Origin: Deltaproteobacteria bacterium
Lineage (GTDB): Bacteria; Desulfobacterota; Dissulfuribacteria; Dissulfuribacterales; QOAL01
DNA: 42,067 bases
NCBI GenBank assembly: GCA_027003115.1
Contig: JALWYS010000169.1
Coordinates: forward strand, 1-42,067
Direction: 5' to 3'
Part shown: positions 1-7,284 of the stretch, in pieces
How the letters are laid out: each line of letters opens with the position of its first letter
How positions within the stretch are numbered: the stretch's first letter is position 1
The notes under the pieces: generated by a model
What the model was told of the DNA's origin: nothing
The model's database searches: none
The model's input: only the letters and a program-made list of their open reading frames with translations
Made by a program: the position numbers and the translations under genes

Positions 1-2
1 CC

Positions 3-302
3 GCCTGGTGGGGCAGGATAGTAGAAAATGCGGTGGGAGCGCATATACTTAATGGCCTTTCTGATATTTCATGGCAGGTATTTTACTGGAGGTACAAGGG
101 ACGTGAGGTGGATTTTGTGGTAAAAACACCACGAGATACCTGGGCCATTGAGGTCAAGTCAGGTGCCTCGGCATTTTCTGATACCACAGGCCTGGACGCA
201 TTTAAAAGGAATTACCCTGAAGCCAGACCGTTTATAGTAGGTCAGGCCGGTATGGGGCTAGAGGATTTTTTTTCTACCGAGCCATCCGATCTTTTTGGTT
301 GA
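3..302 (+). CDS. DUF4143-type ATPase, C-terminal end (partial)
   Basis: The reading frame is open to the left edge, so the start lies outside the window. The visible 99 residues begin WWGRIVENAVGAHIL, the conserved C-terminal segment of AAA+ ATPases carrying a DUF4143 domain. The later REVDFVV and AIEVKSG segments form the D...E-x-K arrangement of a PD-(D/E)XK-like nuclease fold that is usual in this region of the family. The AAA+ part is not visible. These proteins are widespread in accessory DNA and their cellular role is poorly known. The frame ends at a TGA, followed by a run of eight C and then five A. The neighbouring toxin-antitoxin pair is on the opposite strand, so they are not one operon. 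Family assignment is fairly sure; function is not. Confidence 0.75.
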   Translation, partial: AWWGRIVENAVGAHILNGLSDISWQVFYWRYKGREVDFVVKTPRDTWAIEVKSGASAFSDTTGLDAFKRNYPEARPFIVGQAGMGLEDFFSTEPSDLFG

Positions 303-392
303 CAGACCCGGACCCCCCCCAAAAATACTGCGCGAATAGCGAAATACGGGTTAATATCCGCCTGATCCTATCCCAAAGTGGAAGGCTGGCCT

Positions 393-683
393 TCAATATC
401 CTGGTTGCTTTGGAAGCTGGGCACCATGCCAGACAGCAACTATCCATACGGTATCGCCTTTGATCTTATAGAAAAAACGGTATGGAGGTATGATTACCCC
501 CCTGAAGGGTAGTTCTGGAAATTCAGGTATGATTCTTCCGGATTCAGGAAAGTCCCCGAACCTTCTCAAAACTGTTTCAGCATGCTGTCGGAATTTGGTT
601 GCCGCAGAAGGTTTATCACGTCGGATATATGCGACAGCAGACAGAAACTGGGCCCTGGCAGCAGGTGTGAAGCGGATTTTCAC
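393..683 (-). CDS. ParE/RelE-family toxin
   Basis: A 96-residue basic protein with the ParE/RelE toxin pattern: an N-terminal strand (MKIRFTPAAR), two helices with a conserved run (YIRRDKPSAATKF) and the SGRIIPEF loop. The C-terminal strands (YRFFYKI, VWIVAVWHG) are also typical. Its length matches the family (90-100 aa). ParE proteins poison DNA gyrase, while RelE proteins cut mRNA on the ribosome; the SGR...PE loop favours ParE, but activity cannot be read from sequence. It starts 5 bp after the antitoxin stop, the usual antitoxin-first operon, and is probably translationally coupled to it. The protein is complete with no visible lesion. Confidence 0.85.
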   Translation of the reverse strand: MKIRFTPAARAQFLSAVAYIRRDKPSAATKFRQHAETVLRRFGDFPESGRIIPEFPELPFRGVIIPPYRFFYKIKGDTVWIVAVWHGAQLPKQPGY

Positions 684-688
684 GATGG

Positions 689-961
689 TTACTGTGAAAG
701 GATTGAATCAGCTTCAGCAAGAACAGTATCTAAGTCATAACCCTCGCCTGCTTCTATTTCTTTTTCGCCCCTGGCCAAAAGCCGAAGCATCTCTTTCTCT
801 TGTTCAGCCTTTTCATACGCCTCCACACTGATCATGACGGCAGCCGCCCGTCCTCTTTGTGTGATAATGACGGTCTCCTTGTTATCTCGTAATTTTTTCA
901 GGATATCGGCAGCATGCTTCCTCAAATCACTTACTGGAAGTATATTAAAAAGTTTTCCCAT
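689..961 (-). CDS. Phd/YefM-family antitoxin
   Basis: A 90-residue protein beginning MGKLFNILPVSDLRKHAADIL. The N-terminal half is the Phd/YefM DNA-binding fold (ILPVSDLRKHAADILKKL, then TVIITQRGRAAAVMISVEAYE). The acidic C-terminal tail is the part expected to wrap and neutralise the toxin. An in-frame ATG lies 36 bp further upstream, but the start at 961 has a strong Shine-Dalgarno (GGGAGGT) placed correctly and gives the normal family length. It is the first gene of the pair with the ParE-like toxin. Such antitoxins usually repress their own promoter; an imperfect palindrome at 1010-1021 upstream could be the operator. Confidence 0.85.
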   Translation of the reverse strand: MGKLFNILPVSDLRKHAADILKKLRDNKETVIITQRGRAAAVMISVEAYEKAEQEKEMLRLLARGEKEIEAGEGYDLDTVLAEADSILSQ

Positions 962-1009
962 ACGTACCTCCCGTTGTATTTTTACACGCATCATCAATTG
1001 TCATATAAG

Positions 1010-1021
1010 GCAAGTGCTTGC
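1010..1021. promoter_or_regulatory. Candidate toxin-antitoxin operator
   Basis: GCAAG-TG-CTTGC is a short inverted repeat about 50 bp upstream of the antitoxin start. Phd/YefM antitoxins autoregulate through palindromes near their promoter, so the position fits. The motif is short and no clear -10/-35 pair was fixed around it, so this is a weak call. Confidence 0.3.
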
Positions 1022-1125
1022 TCGAATGCTTTTATGAGTAAATAAAATTCCGACAACCCCGAAAACATGACATGAAATTATCATATTTCCTGACTTACTT
1101 TCACGTTTAGTGTCCCGTTGTCTTT

Positions 1126-1151
1126 TTCGGACTTATTCGGACAATTCGGAC
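1126..1151 (+). repeat. Three phased TTCGGAC direct repeats
   Basis: TTCGGAC occurs at 1126-1132, 1136-1142 and 1145-1151, that is at 10 and 9 bp steps, about one helical turn each. The last copy ends 10 bp before the -35 hexamer of the promoter at 1162. Same-face direct repeats just upstream of a promoter are the usual layout of binding sites for an activator, or a cooperative repressor, of the downstream NLR-like gene. The repeats are seen directly; the regulatory role is inferred. Confidence 0.6.
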
Positions 1152-1161
1152 AAATCCCTCC

Positions 1162-1190
1162 TTGACAGTATCTTTTGCCGCGTGTAGAAT
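1162..1190 (+). promoter_or_regulatory. Sigma-70-type promoter of the NLR-like gene
   Basis: TTGACA (1162-1167), a 17-bp spacer and TAGAAT (1185-1190): a perfect -35, optimal spacing and a 5/6 match at -10. The predicted transcript starts near 1197, leaving a short leader with the AGGAG ribosome site at 1211-1215, six bases before the ATG at 1222. So strong a promoter on a putative defence gene implies that control lies with the upstream repeats or is post-translational. Confidence 0.75.
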
Positions 1191-1221
1191 ATTTATAGAT
1201 CCCCTGAATTAGGAGCCTGCC

Positions 1222-4200
1222 ATGAACATTCTCTCTCCCTACTTTGTTAGAAACCTCCTAAAAAGGCTTGATTTGCCTCCAAAAGATCGAAAACGCGCGG
1301 AAGAACTCCTGGAACTTGCCGAGGAAGACCACCGCATCAATGTAAAGAAAATCCATGATAACCTCTTTCATCTGGTTGACACTGGAAGTGCCAACAAGGC
1401 CCTTACGCGCCTTCTTGACAGGATCAATGAAGCTTCCGAAAGAAAGGGAATAGCGTTACGGGCTGAGATTTCCACCACTAAAAAAGGGGGCGCTGCCAAA
1501 AGATGGGTCTGGTTTGAAGGGCCCTTAGAGGCCCCAAGGATAAACGACGAGGTCCTTCGTTCCATTCCCGAAGACCAGTTGATCGAGGGGCAAAGGGGCA
1601 GGGTAACCGAGCTCCAGCCTGTTGTCGTCCTTCTGACCTGTAACGAATACGAAACCGAGGCCGTAATAAGGCAGTTCCACCCTGATGGCACACCGGATAA
1701 ACTTAAAAAGGAGGAGATTTTCTATAACGACCTTGGAACATTTGGTTCGCTAAAGATTGTGCACCGGATCAGCCCCCAAGGAATAGGAGAGGCCCAAAGG
1801 GCCGTTTCCGAGGCCATAAGGCACTGGCATCCAAGGGCGGTCATTGGCGTAGGTATTGCCTTTGGCGTAAATCCCCAGAAACAGCAAATTGGAGACGTCC
1901 TTGTGGCCAAAAGCGTACGGGATTATGAGCTCCAACGCGTAGGGCCAGAAGGACGCATTATCCCCCGTGGAGCTACGCCCCCTACCTCGCGGACCTTGTA
2001 TAATGCCTTTCTCTATGCAGATCAGACCATGCGCGCCACCAACCAGGATCTCAAGTGGCCAAAGGTCCATTTTGGCTGCGTCCTATCTGGAAATAAGCTT
2101 GTGGATGACCTTGATTGCCGTAATAGCCTGCTTGCGCTTGAGCCAGAGGCCATTGGGGGAGAAATGGAGGCCCTCGGTATCTATCTTGCCGCAGACGGCA
2201 AGGCGGACTGGATCATTGTAAAGGCCATTTCCGACTGGGGAGACGGCAACAAGAACAATCCTTCCAAAGAAAGAGACCAGAGGCTTGCGGCAAGAAACGC
2301 TGCGTACGTGGTCTATCACGTATTAACGAAAATGGGCCTCTACCAGGAGGTGAGCGAGGAAGAAGATTTGCAGCCTTACAAAAGACCTCTACCCGAGGAC
2401 ATGGGACTGTCGGACTGGAAAAAGATTGATAGGGATGCCCACATTCGTGACCAGCGCGGCTACCTGGCCTCCATGGAAAAGGATCTCAAGCCCCAAAGCA
2501 CAGAAAGCCAAGGCGTGGAAGTGATGAACGACCTCTTGGAGTGGGTCAAGGATAAAGATACCCCTCCCCTTTATGCACTTCTTGGTGAATACGGCATGGG
2601 AAAGACCGTTATCTGCCAGTGGTTCACCAAGATTCTCTATGAAAAACATGAAAAGGGAGAAAAGGTGCCCACCCCCCTCTACTTTGACCTTCGCCTGGTT
2701 ACAGGGCTTGAAAAAGGGGTGCCAAGCCTCAAGGAAATCATCGAAGAGTGCATGCGAAGGGGCTGGATCCACGGGGATATTAGAAACTATACCATTGATC
2801 ACGTGTATAAGTGGATAGAAGAAGGCGCAGTGGTCATCTTTGACGGGCTTGACGAGGCCCTAGTAAAGCTTAGCGAATACCACGGCCAAGTCTTTACCAA
2901 TTCCCTCTTGAAGATGCTTGCGGATTTTGAGGCGCAAAGAAGCGAGGAAGAATCTCCTGGCCCTCCGCTTAAGATGATCATCTCCTGCCGCACCCATTAT
3001 TTCCGCACCCTAAGGGATCAGCAAAACCACTTTACCGGGCAGGAGCGCGGGGCATACCAGGCCTCCTCCTACCGGGCCATTGTGCTTCTTCCCCTTACAG
3101 AAGAACAGATCAGGCAATACCTAAAGGCGGTCTTGCCCGATATGGACCAGGAGCGGCTCATGGAAACCCTGCGCTCTGTGCACAACCTTAAGGAGCTTGC
3201 CCAAAGGCCCTTTACCCTAAAACTCCTAGGCGAATTCATACCGGAAATTGAAAGGAAGAGGTTTCAGGGCAAAAAGGTTTACGGGGTGACCCTTTACCGC
3301 GAAATGGTAAGACGCTGGCTTGAGCGGGATGCGGGAAAACACCACATAAAGCCCCACCACAAGATGCGCCTTGCCGCACACCTGGCCGCCTTCCTCTGGA
3401 AAAGGGGTGGAGGCCCCCTTTTGGTTGATAAAATAGAGGAATGGTTCATTAAGTGGCTTTCGAGGGAGCCTGATCTCCAACTCCGTTACCAGGGGCTTGA
3501 CCGTGATCAGCTCGAGGAGGACCTTCGCACTGCAACCTTTCTGATCCGAAGGGATGAGGCCCGTGACTCAAGGTTTTACTTTGCCCATACCTCCCTCATG
3601 GAGTTTTTCCTGGCAAGTTTTTTATTTAACGCCCTTTTTGAAAAGAAGCCTGATCAATGGAAGATGAAGCCCCCTTCTAGAGAGACCATTGACTTTTTAG
3701 GGCAGATGCTCGAAGAGGCCGAGCCTTATGAACGGAAAACCGCGCTCAAAACCCTTGAACTCCTTTTGGGAAAATATGAGCCTGGAGCAAGCGAGACTGC
3801 CTTTAAATATATGCTCCTTGCCCATGAAAAAAATTATTCCTTCGTTAGACCAGAAACCATTGACCTTAAAGGCGCAGATTTAAAGGGCTGGCACATTGGA
3901 GGGGCCAAAGTTCCCAAGCTTAACCTTACCCGCACACGTTTTGAAGGGGCCAACCTTGAAAAGTCCGTATTCCAAAACGTGGATATTTCCGGATCCGATT
4001 TCTCGGGCACGTCTTTAAGGCTTTCCGAACTTCACAAGGTAAAGGCCGAAGACTGTAACTGGCAAGGGGCCGATCTTTTGGGTACCATTTGGAGGCTATG
4101 TAAAATAACCAGGGGCAACTGGAAGGATACAAACCTTGAAAAGAGCCAGTGGCTGCTCTGCCAACTTAAGGATGTCTCTTGGCCCACTCCGGTGCCTGAA

Positions 4201-6096
4201 ACCCTTCGAAACGCAGCTTCCACCTTCCTGCCTGCCACTCCAGCCGGGCTTCCCTGCCCTGAAGAATCGGCCAGACCCCAAAGTTTTACCGGGCATTCAG
4301 ATTCGGTCCTAGGCTGTGCCTTTAGCCCGGACGGAAGGCGCATCGTTTCAGCTTCATATGACAAAACCCTTCGCATCTGGGATGCGGAGACGGGTCGTGA
4401 GGTTTGTATCTTAAATGGGCATTCAGGCGAGGTCTTAGGCTGTGCCTTTAGCCCGGCCGGAAGGCACATCGTCTCGGCCTCCGGGGACAATACCCTTCGC
4501 ATTTGGGATGCAGATACAGGACGTGAGATTTATACCCTTAAGGGGCATTCAGACTGGGTCTTAGGCTGTGCCTTTAGCCCGGACGGAAGGCACATCGTCT
4601 CGGCCTCCGGGGACAATACCCTTCGCATCTGGGAGGCAGACACAGGACGAGAGATTAATATCCTTAAGGGGCATTCATACTCAGTCAATGGCTGTGCCTT
4701 TAGCCCGGACGGAAAGCGCATCGTTTCTGCCTCTAAGGACAATACCCTTCGCATCTGGGAGGCAGATACAGGTCGCGAACTTAATATACTGAAGGGTTAT
4801 TTCATTTGGGTCTTAGCATGTGCCTGGAGCCCGGACGGAAAGCGAATAGTCTCAGCTAGCTTTTCTACCCTTCAAATATGGGATGCAGATTCGGGACGTG
4901 AGCTTAAAATCCTAAATGGACATTCAAGACCGGTCCAAGGCTGTGCCTTTAGCCCGGACGGAAGGCGCATCGTCTCCGCCTCTCAGGACAATACCCTTCG
5001 CATCTGGGAGGCAGATTCGGGACGAGAGATTAATATCCTAGAGGGGCATTCATACTCAGTCAGTGGCTGTGCCTTTAGCCCGGACGGAAGGCGCATCGTC
5101 TCCGCCTCTCATGACAACACTCTTCGTATCTGGGATGCAGACATGGGACGAGAACTTAATATCCTGAAGGGATATTCAGACATGGTCCTAGGCTGTGCCT
5201 TTAGCCCGGACGGAAGGCGCATCGTTTCTGCCTCTAAGGACAATACCCTTCGCATCTGGGATGCAGATACGGGACGAGAGATTAATATCCTAAAGGGGCA
5301 TTCAGACTCAGTCAATGGCTGTGCCTTTAGTCCGGACGGAAGGCGCATCGTCTCCGCCTCTCATGACAAAACCCTTCGCATCTGGGATGCAGATACGGGA
5401 CGAGAGATTAATATCCTGAAGGGACATTCACATTGGGTCTATGACTGTGCCTGGAGCCCAGACGGAAAACAAATAGTCTCGGCATCAAGTGACAGAACCC
5501 TACGCATCTGGGATGCAGACGTGGGACGAGAACTTAATATCCTGACGGGACATTCAGACATGGTCTTTGGCTGTGCCTTTACCCCGGACGGAAGGCGCAT
5601 CGTCTCGGCTTCATTTGACGAAACTCTTCGCATCTGGGATGCAGATTCGGGACGTGAGCTTAAAATCCTAAATGGACATTCAAGACCGGTCCAAGGCTGT
5701 GCCTTTAGCCCGGACGGAAGGAGCATCGTCTCGGCCTCAGATGACGAAACCCTTCGCATCTGGGATGCAGATACGGGGCGAGAAATTAATATCCTAAAGG
5801 GGCATTCAGATTCGGTCCTAGGCTGTGCCTTTAGCCCGGACGGAAAGCGCATCGTTTCTGCCTCTCATGACAATACCCTTCGCATCTGGGAGGCAGATAC
5901 AGGTTCACTCCTTTCTACCCATTACCATCTCCCCGAGCACAATAGCGCAGTAGCTGACGAAGGCAAAAACGCCTTCATCTTTGCCACAAAAGACGCCTGG
6001 AGATGGATCGGGTATAACGACTTTGATCCGAAAACAGGTACTGTCCGCCGCTGGCCTGCTGAAATCTACGGCCCTTTGCCAAACGGGGAAGGATGA
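1222..6096 (+). CDS. NLR-like protein: phosphorylase-like, NACHT, pentapeptide and WD40
   Basis: A 1624-residue multidomain protein. Residues 1-125 form a helical N-terminus I cannot assign. Residues about 130-375 are a nucleoside phosphorylase/MTA-SAH-nucleosidase-like domain with the likely catalytic acids kept: the NEYETEA segment (141-147), the GEME motif (E314, E316) and SDWGD (D338). Residues about 440-860 are a NACHT-type STAND ATPase, with Walker A GEYGMGKT (455-462), Walker B ending FDGLDE (541-545) and SCR with R590 as sensor. Residues about 881-985 are pentapeptide-like repeats, and about 1022-1610 are WD40 repeats. This is the effector-switch-sensor order of NLR proteins. PNP-type effector domains are known in fungal and coral NLRs, and one in the Detocs system destroys ATP. 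An anti-phage abortive-infection role is inferred. AGGAG precedes the ATG by six bases. It is a single gene with its own promoter. Confidence 0.85.
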   Translation: MNILSPYFVRNLLKRLDLPPKDRKRAEELLELAEEDHRINVKKIHDNLFHLVDTGSANKALTRLLDRINEASERKGIALRAEISTTKKGGAAKRWVWFEGPLEAPRINDEVLRSIPEDQLIEGQRGRVTELQPVVVLLTCNEYETEAVIRQFHPDGTPDKLKKEEIFYNDLGTFGSLKIVHRISPQGIGEAQRAVSEAIRHWHPRAVIGVGIAFGVNPQKQQIGDVLVAKSVRDYELQRVGPEGRIIPRGATPPTSRTLYNAFLYADQTMRATNQDLKWPKVHFGCVLSGNKLVDDLDCRNSLLALEPEAIGGEMEALGIYLAADGKADWIIVKAISDWGDGNKNNPSKERDQRLAARNAAYVVYHVLTKMGLYQEVSEEEDLQPYKRPLPEDMGLSDWKKIDRDAHIRDQRGYLASMEKDLKPQSTESQGVEVMNDLLEWVKDKDTPPLYALLGEYGMGKTVICQWFTKILYEKHEKGEKVPTPLYFDLRLVTGLEKGVPSLKEIIEECMRRGWIHGDIRNYTIDHVYKWIEEGAVVIFDGLDEALVKLSEYHGQVFTNSLLKMLADFEAQRSEEESPGPPLKMIISCRTHYFRTLRDQQNHFTGQERGAYQASSYRAIVLLPLTEEQIRQYLKAVLPDMDQERLMETLRSVHNLKELAQRPFTLKLLGEFIPEIERKRFQGKKVYGVTLYREMVRRWLERDAGKHHIKPHHKMRLAAHLAAFLWKRGGGPLLVDKIEEWFIKWLSREPDLQLRYQGLDRDQLEEDLRTATFLIRRDEARDSRFYFAHTSLMEFFLASFLFNALFEKKPDQWKMKPPSRETIDFLGQMLEEAEPYERKTALKTLELLLGKYEPGASETAFKYMLLAHEKNYSFVRPETIDLKGADLKGWHIGGAKVPKLNLTRTRFEGANLEKSVFQNVDISGSDFSGTSLRLSELHKVKAEDCNWQGADLLGTIWRLCKITRGNWKDTNLEKSQWLLCQLKDVSWPTPVPETLRNAASTFLPATPAGLPCPEESARPQSFTGHSDSVLGCAFSPDGRRIVSASYDKTLRIWDAETGREVCILNGHSGEVLGCAFSPAGRHIVSASGDNTLRIWDADTGREIYTLKGHSDWVLGCAFSPDGRHIVSASGDNTLRIWEADTGREINILKGHSYSVNGCAFSPDGKRIVSASKDNTLRIWEADTGRELNILKGYFIWVLACAWSPDGKRIVSASFSTLQIWDADSGRELKILNGHSRPVQGCAFSPDGRRIVSASQDNTLRIWEADSGREINILEGHSYSVSGCAFSPDGRRIVSASHDNTLRIWDADMGRELNILKGYSDMVLGCAFSPDGRRIVSASKDNTLRIWDADTGREINILKGHSDSVNGCAFSPDGRRIVSASHDKTLRIWDADTGREINILKGHSHWVYDCAWSPDGKQIVSASSDRTLRIWDADVGRELNILTGHSDMVFGCAFTPDGRRIVSASFDETLRIWDADSGRELKILNGHSRPVQGCAFSPDGRSIVSASDDETLRIWDADTGREINILKGHSDSVLGCAFSPDGKRIVSASHDNTLRIWEADTGSLLSTHYHLPEHNSAVADEGKNAFIFATKDAWRWIGYNDFDPKTGTVRRWPAEIYGPLPNGEG
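4285..6060 (+). repeat. WD40 array: 13 near-identical units plus one degenerate unit
   Basis: Thirteen units start (GH/GY position) at 4291, 4417, 4543, 4669, 4795, 4918, 5044, 5170, 5296, 5422, 5548, 5674 and 5800. The step is 126 bp, except unit five, which is 123 bp. Each carries GHS...V.GCAFSPDGRRIVSAS.D.TLRIWDADTGRE. A degenerate fourteenth unit follows (about residues 1568-1610, with DAWRWIGYN). Fourteen units fit two seven-bladed propellers. Variation is concentrated at a few positions per unit, mainly after GHS and before D.TLRIW, which in WD40 folds face the ligand surface. The uniformity at DNA level indicates recent amplification or gene conversion. Confidence 0.9.
4879..4965 (+). 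repeat. 87-bp exact repeat, copy 1 (copy 2 at 5635-5721)
   Basis: Bases 4879-4965 are identical to 5635-5721, an offset of 756 bp or exactly six WD40 units. The block spans the end of unit five and the start of unit six (copy 1), and units eleven to twelve (copy 2). It includes the otherwise unusual reading DSGRELKILNGHSRPVQG. This is direct evidence of segmental duplication or gene conversion inside the array. Confidence 0.9.
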
Positions 6097-6100
6097 GAAG

Positions 6101-6121
6101 GCTCAGTTTCCCTGACTGAGC
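6101..6121. terminator. Weak hairpin after the NLR-like gene
   Basis: GCTCAGT (6101-6107) pairs with ACTGAGC (6115-6121) across a 7-base loop, starting five bases after the stop codon. No U-run follows, so if it terminates transcription it is not a classical intrinsic terminator. Otherwise the 6097-6210 stretch has no gene I can support. Confidence 0.3.
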
Positions 6122-6210
6122 GGTAGAGGCTGCTGCTAATGGTACTGGCTCGGGGGCTTTCTTACCCCCTGCCGGACGAAATGTGCCAGTTCTATCGGCC
6201 ATCCAATCCA

Positions 6211-6354
6211 CTACACCTGCGGGATGGTGAGGAAGGGACGAACTGACTCGCAATCATATTCCTCATTTTGTCGCAATTCTGCAATCCTGAACCTTATTCG
6301 CCCTGGAATAAAGTGCTTAACAGCAGGTTCTGCAGTGTTTACTTGTGTTTTCAT
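6211..6354 (-). pseudogene. Small HMA-like ORF, possibly frameshifted
   Basis: A 47-codon ORF whose ATG overlaps the kinase stop as ATGA, so it would be translationally coupled. Its core reads HFIPGRIRFRIAEL, matching the start of HMA-like (heavy-metal-associated-fold) proteins of the PGRIR.RI type, which normally run on to a GV...A.P.TG motif. Here the frame stops after FLTIPQV, but a neighbouring frame continues from 6219 downwards as GVVDWMADRTGTF, which fits the missing second half. This suggests one frameshift near 6215-6225, by mutation or sequencing error. PGRIR proteins of this type usually lack the metal-binding cysteines, as here. Family and frameshift are both inferred from short motifs. 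Confidence 0.4.
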
Positions 6355-7241
6355 TTTTCCTGAGTGAAAAGCGGAAGGAAGACCTCGAACCTGGTTCCCT
6401 GTCCAATTTTGCTGGTTACGTCTATCCAGCCTCCGCGCCTGTTTACCAGGGCATATACAACAGCAAGGCCCCACCCGTGTTTTCCACTTCCCTGGTCTTC
6501 GGATTTGGTTGTAAACAGGGGATCAAATATCCTGTCCAGGACCTCCTGGGACATGCCTTCTCCATGATCCTCCACATACATTACGGCAAAGACACCCTTT
6601 CTAGCATTGCCATGTTTCCTGCAGTACTGGCTGTCAATCTTTCTTAGAAATGTTCCTACGAGAAGGTCGCCGCCATCAGGCATTGCCTCCTGGGCATTGG
6701 TAAGCAGATTGCTTAATATCCTCCAGGTGTCTCCCTGGCACAGTCGGACCGGCAAGGGAGCACCGTAAAAGGAATGATGAAGCCTGATATCCGACCCGAA
6801 AGACGAGGACATGGCATCTATCACCCTTTTCACCTCCAGTGACAGCTCCCTTGGCAGAAGATCTGCCGGAAGATCCTCAGGACCCAGTTGGTGCATATTT
6901 TCCACCAGTGACTCCATGTCATCCAGAACCTTCTGGATCCTGCCCAGCCGGGCAAGTATCATTTCGTTATCCTTGCAGTGTCTCAAAAGATGCATGGTTT
7001 CTGCACCCAGTACCGTAATGCAGTTATTCAGGTCATGGGCAACACCTGAGGCCAGCCTTTCCATAGAGGCCATTTTCTGCACCTGTATGTACTCAGACAT
7101 TGCGTGTTTGGCAGAACTTGCCAGGGCCTGTACATGATCCAGTGAATCCCTGACTGAATCCAGTACAGACTGGGAGCTCATGATATCTGTAGTGCCATGT
7201 TGTTTCCTTCCACCTGTTATGGTAGCGCGGGCATACGCCAT
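6351..7241 (-). CDS. Soluble orphan histidine kinase
   Basis: A 296-residue cytoplasmic sensor kinase without membrane segments. A short N-terminal helical region is followed by the phospho-acceptor box ASGVAHDLNN (H69), the N box NLLTNAQEAM, the G1 box VEDHGEGM, the F box FDPLFTTK and the G2 box GKHGWGLAVVYALV. All catalytic boxes are intact. A longer reading to a TTG at 7295 would overlap the porin stop, but the ATG at 7241 has a strong ribosome site (AGGAGG, spacing six) and is chosen. It lies 43 bp after the porin in the same direction and is probably co-transcribed with it. No response regulator is adjacent; the nearest receiver proteins are at 14.4 and 28 kb. Confidence 0.85.
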   Translation of the reverse strand: MAYARATITGGRKQHGTTDIMSSQSVLDSVRDSLDHVQALASSAKHAMSEYIQVQKMASMERLASGVAHDLNNCITVLGAETMHLLRHCKDNEMILARLGRIQKVLDDMESLVENMHQLGPEDLPADLLPRELSLEVKRVIDAMSSSFGSDIRLHHSFYGAPLPVRLCQGDTWRILSNLLTNAQEAMPDGGDLLVGTFLRKIDSQYCRKHGNARKGVFAVMYVEDHGEGMSQEVLDRIFDPLFTTKSEDQGSGKHGWGLAVVYALVNRRGGWIDVTSKIGQGTRFEVFLPLFTQEK

Positions 7242-7284
7242 TTCTGCCTCCTGTCCGGTTTCCAAGATTGCTCTCGTTTCAAAC

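Noticed and set aside
313-320. Run of eight C as a phase-variation tract
   Set aside because: It lies after the DUF4143 stop codon and outside any promoter or reading frame I can support.
4030-5852. Several long minus-strand frames opposite the WD40 array
   Set aside because: They are mirror images of the repeated coding strand (repeating MRRVLSPEAET-type units) with no ribosome sites; they exist because the array lacks stops on both strands.
4285-5926. Regular 126-bp repeats that could resemble a CRISPR or tandem satellite
   Set aside because: The repeats stay in frame in a clear WD40 gene and have no unique spacers.
5975-6253. A 92-codon minus-strand frame overlapping the end of the NLR-like gene as an independent gene
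   Set aside because: Most of it is antisense to coding DNA. Only its first part resembles the missing half of the HMA-like ORF, so it is treated as frameshift evidence, not a gene.
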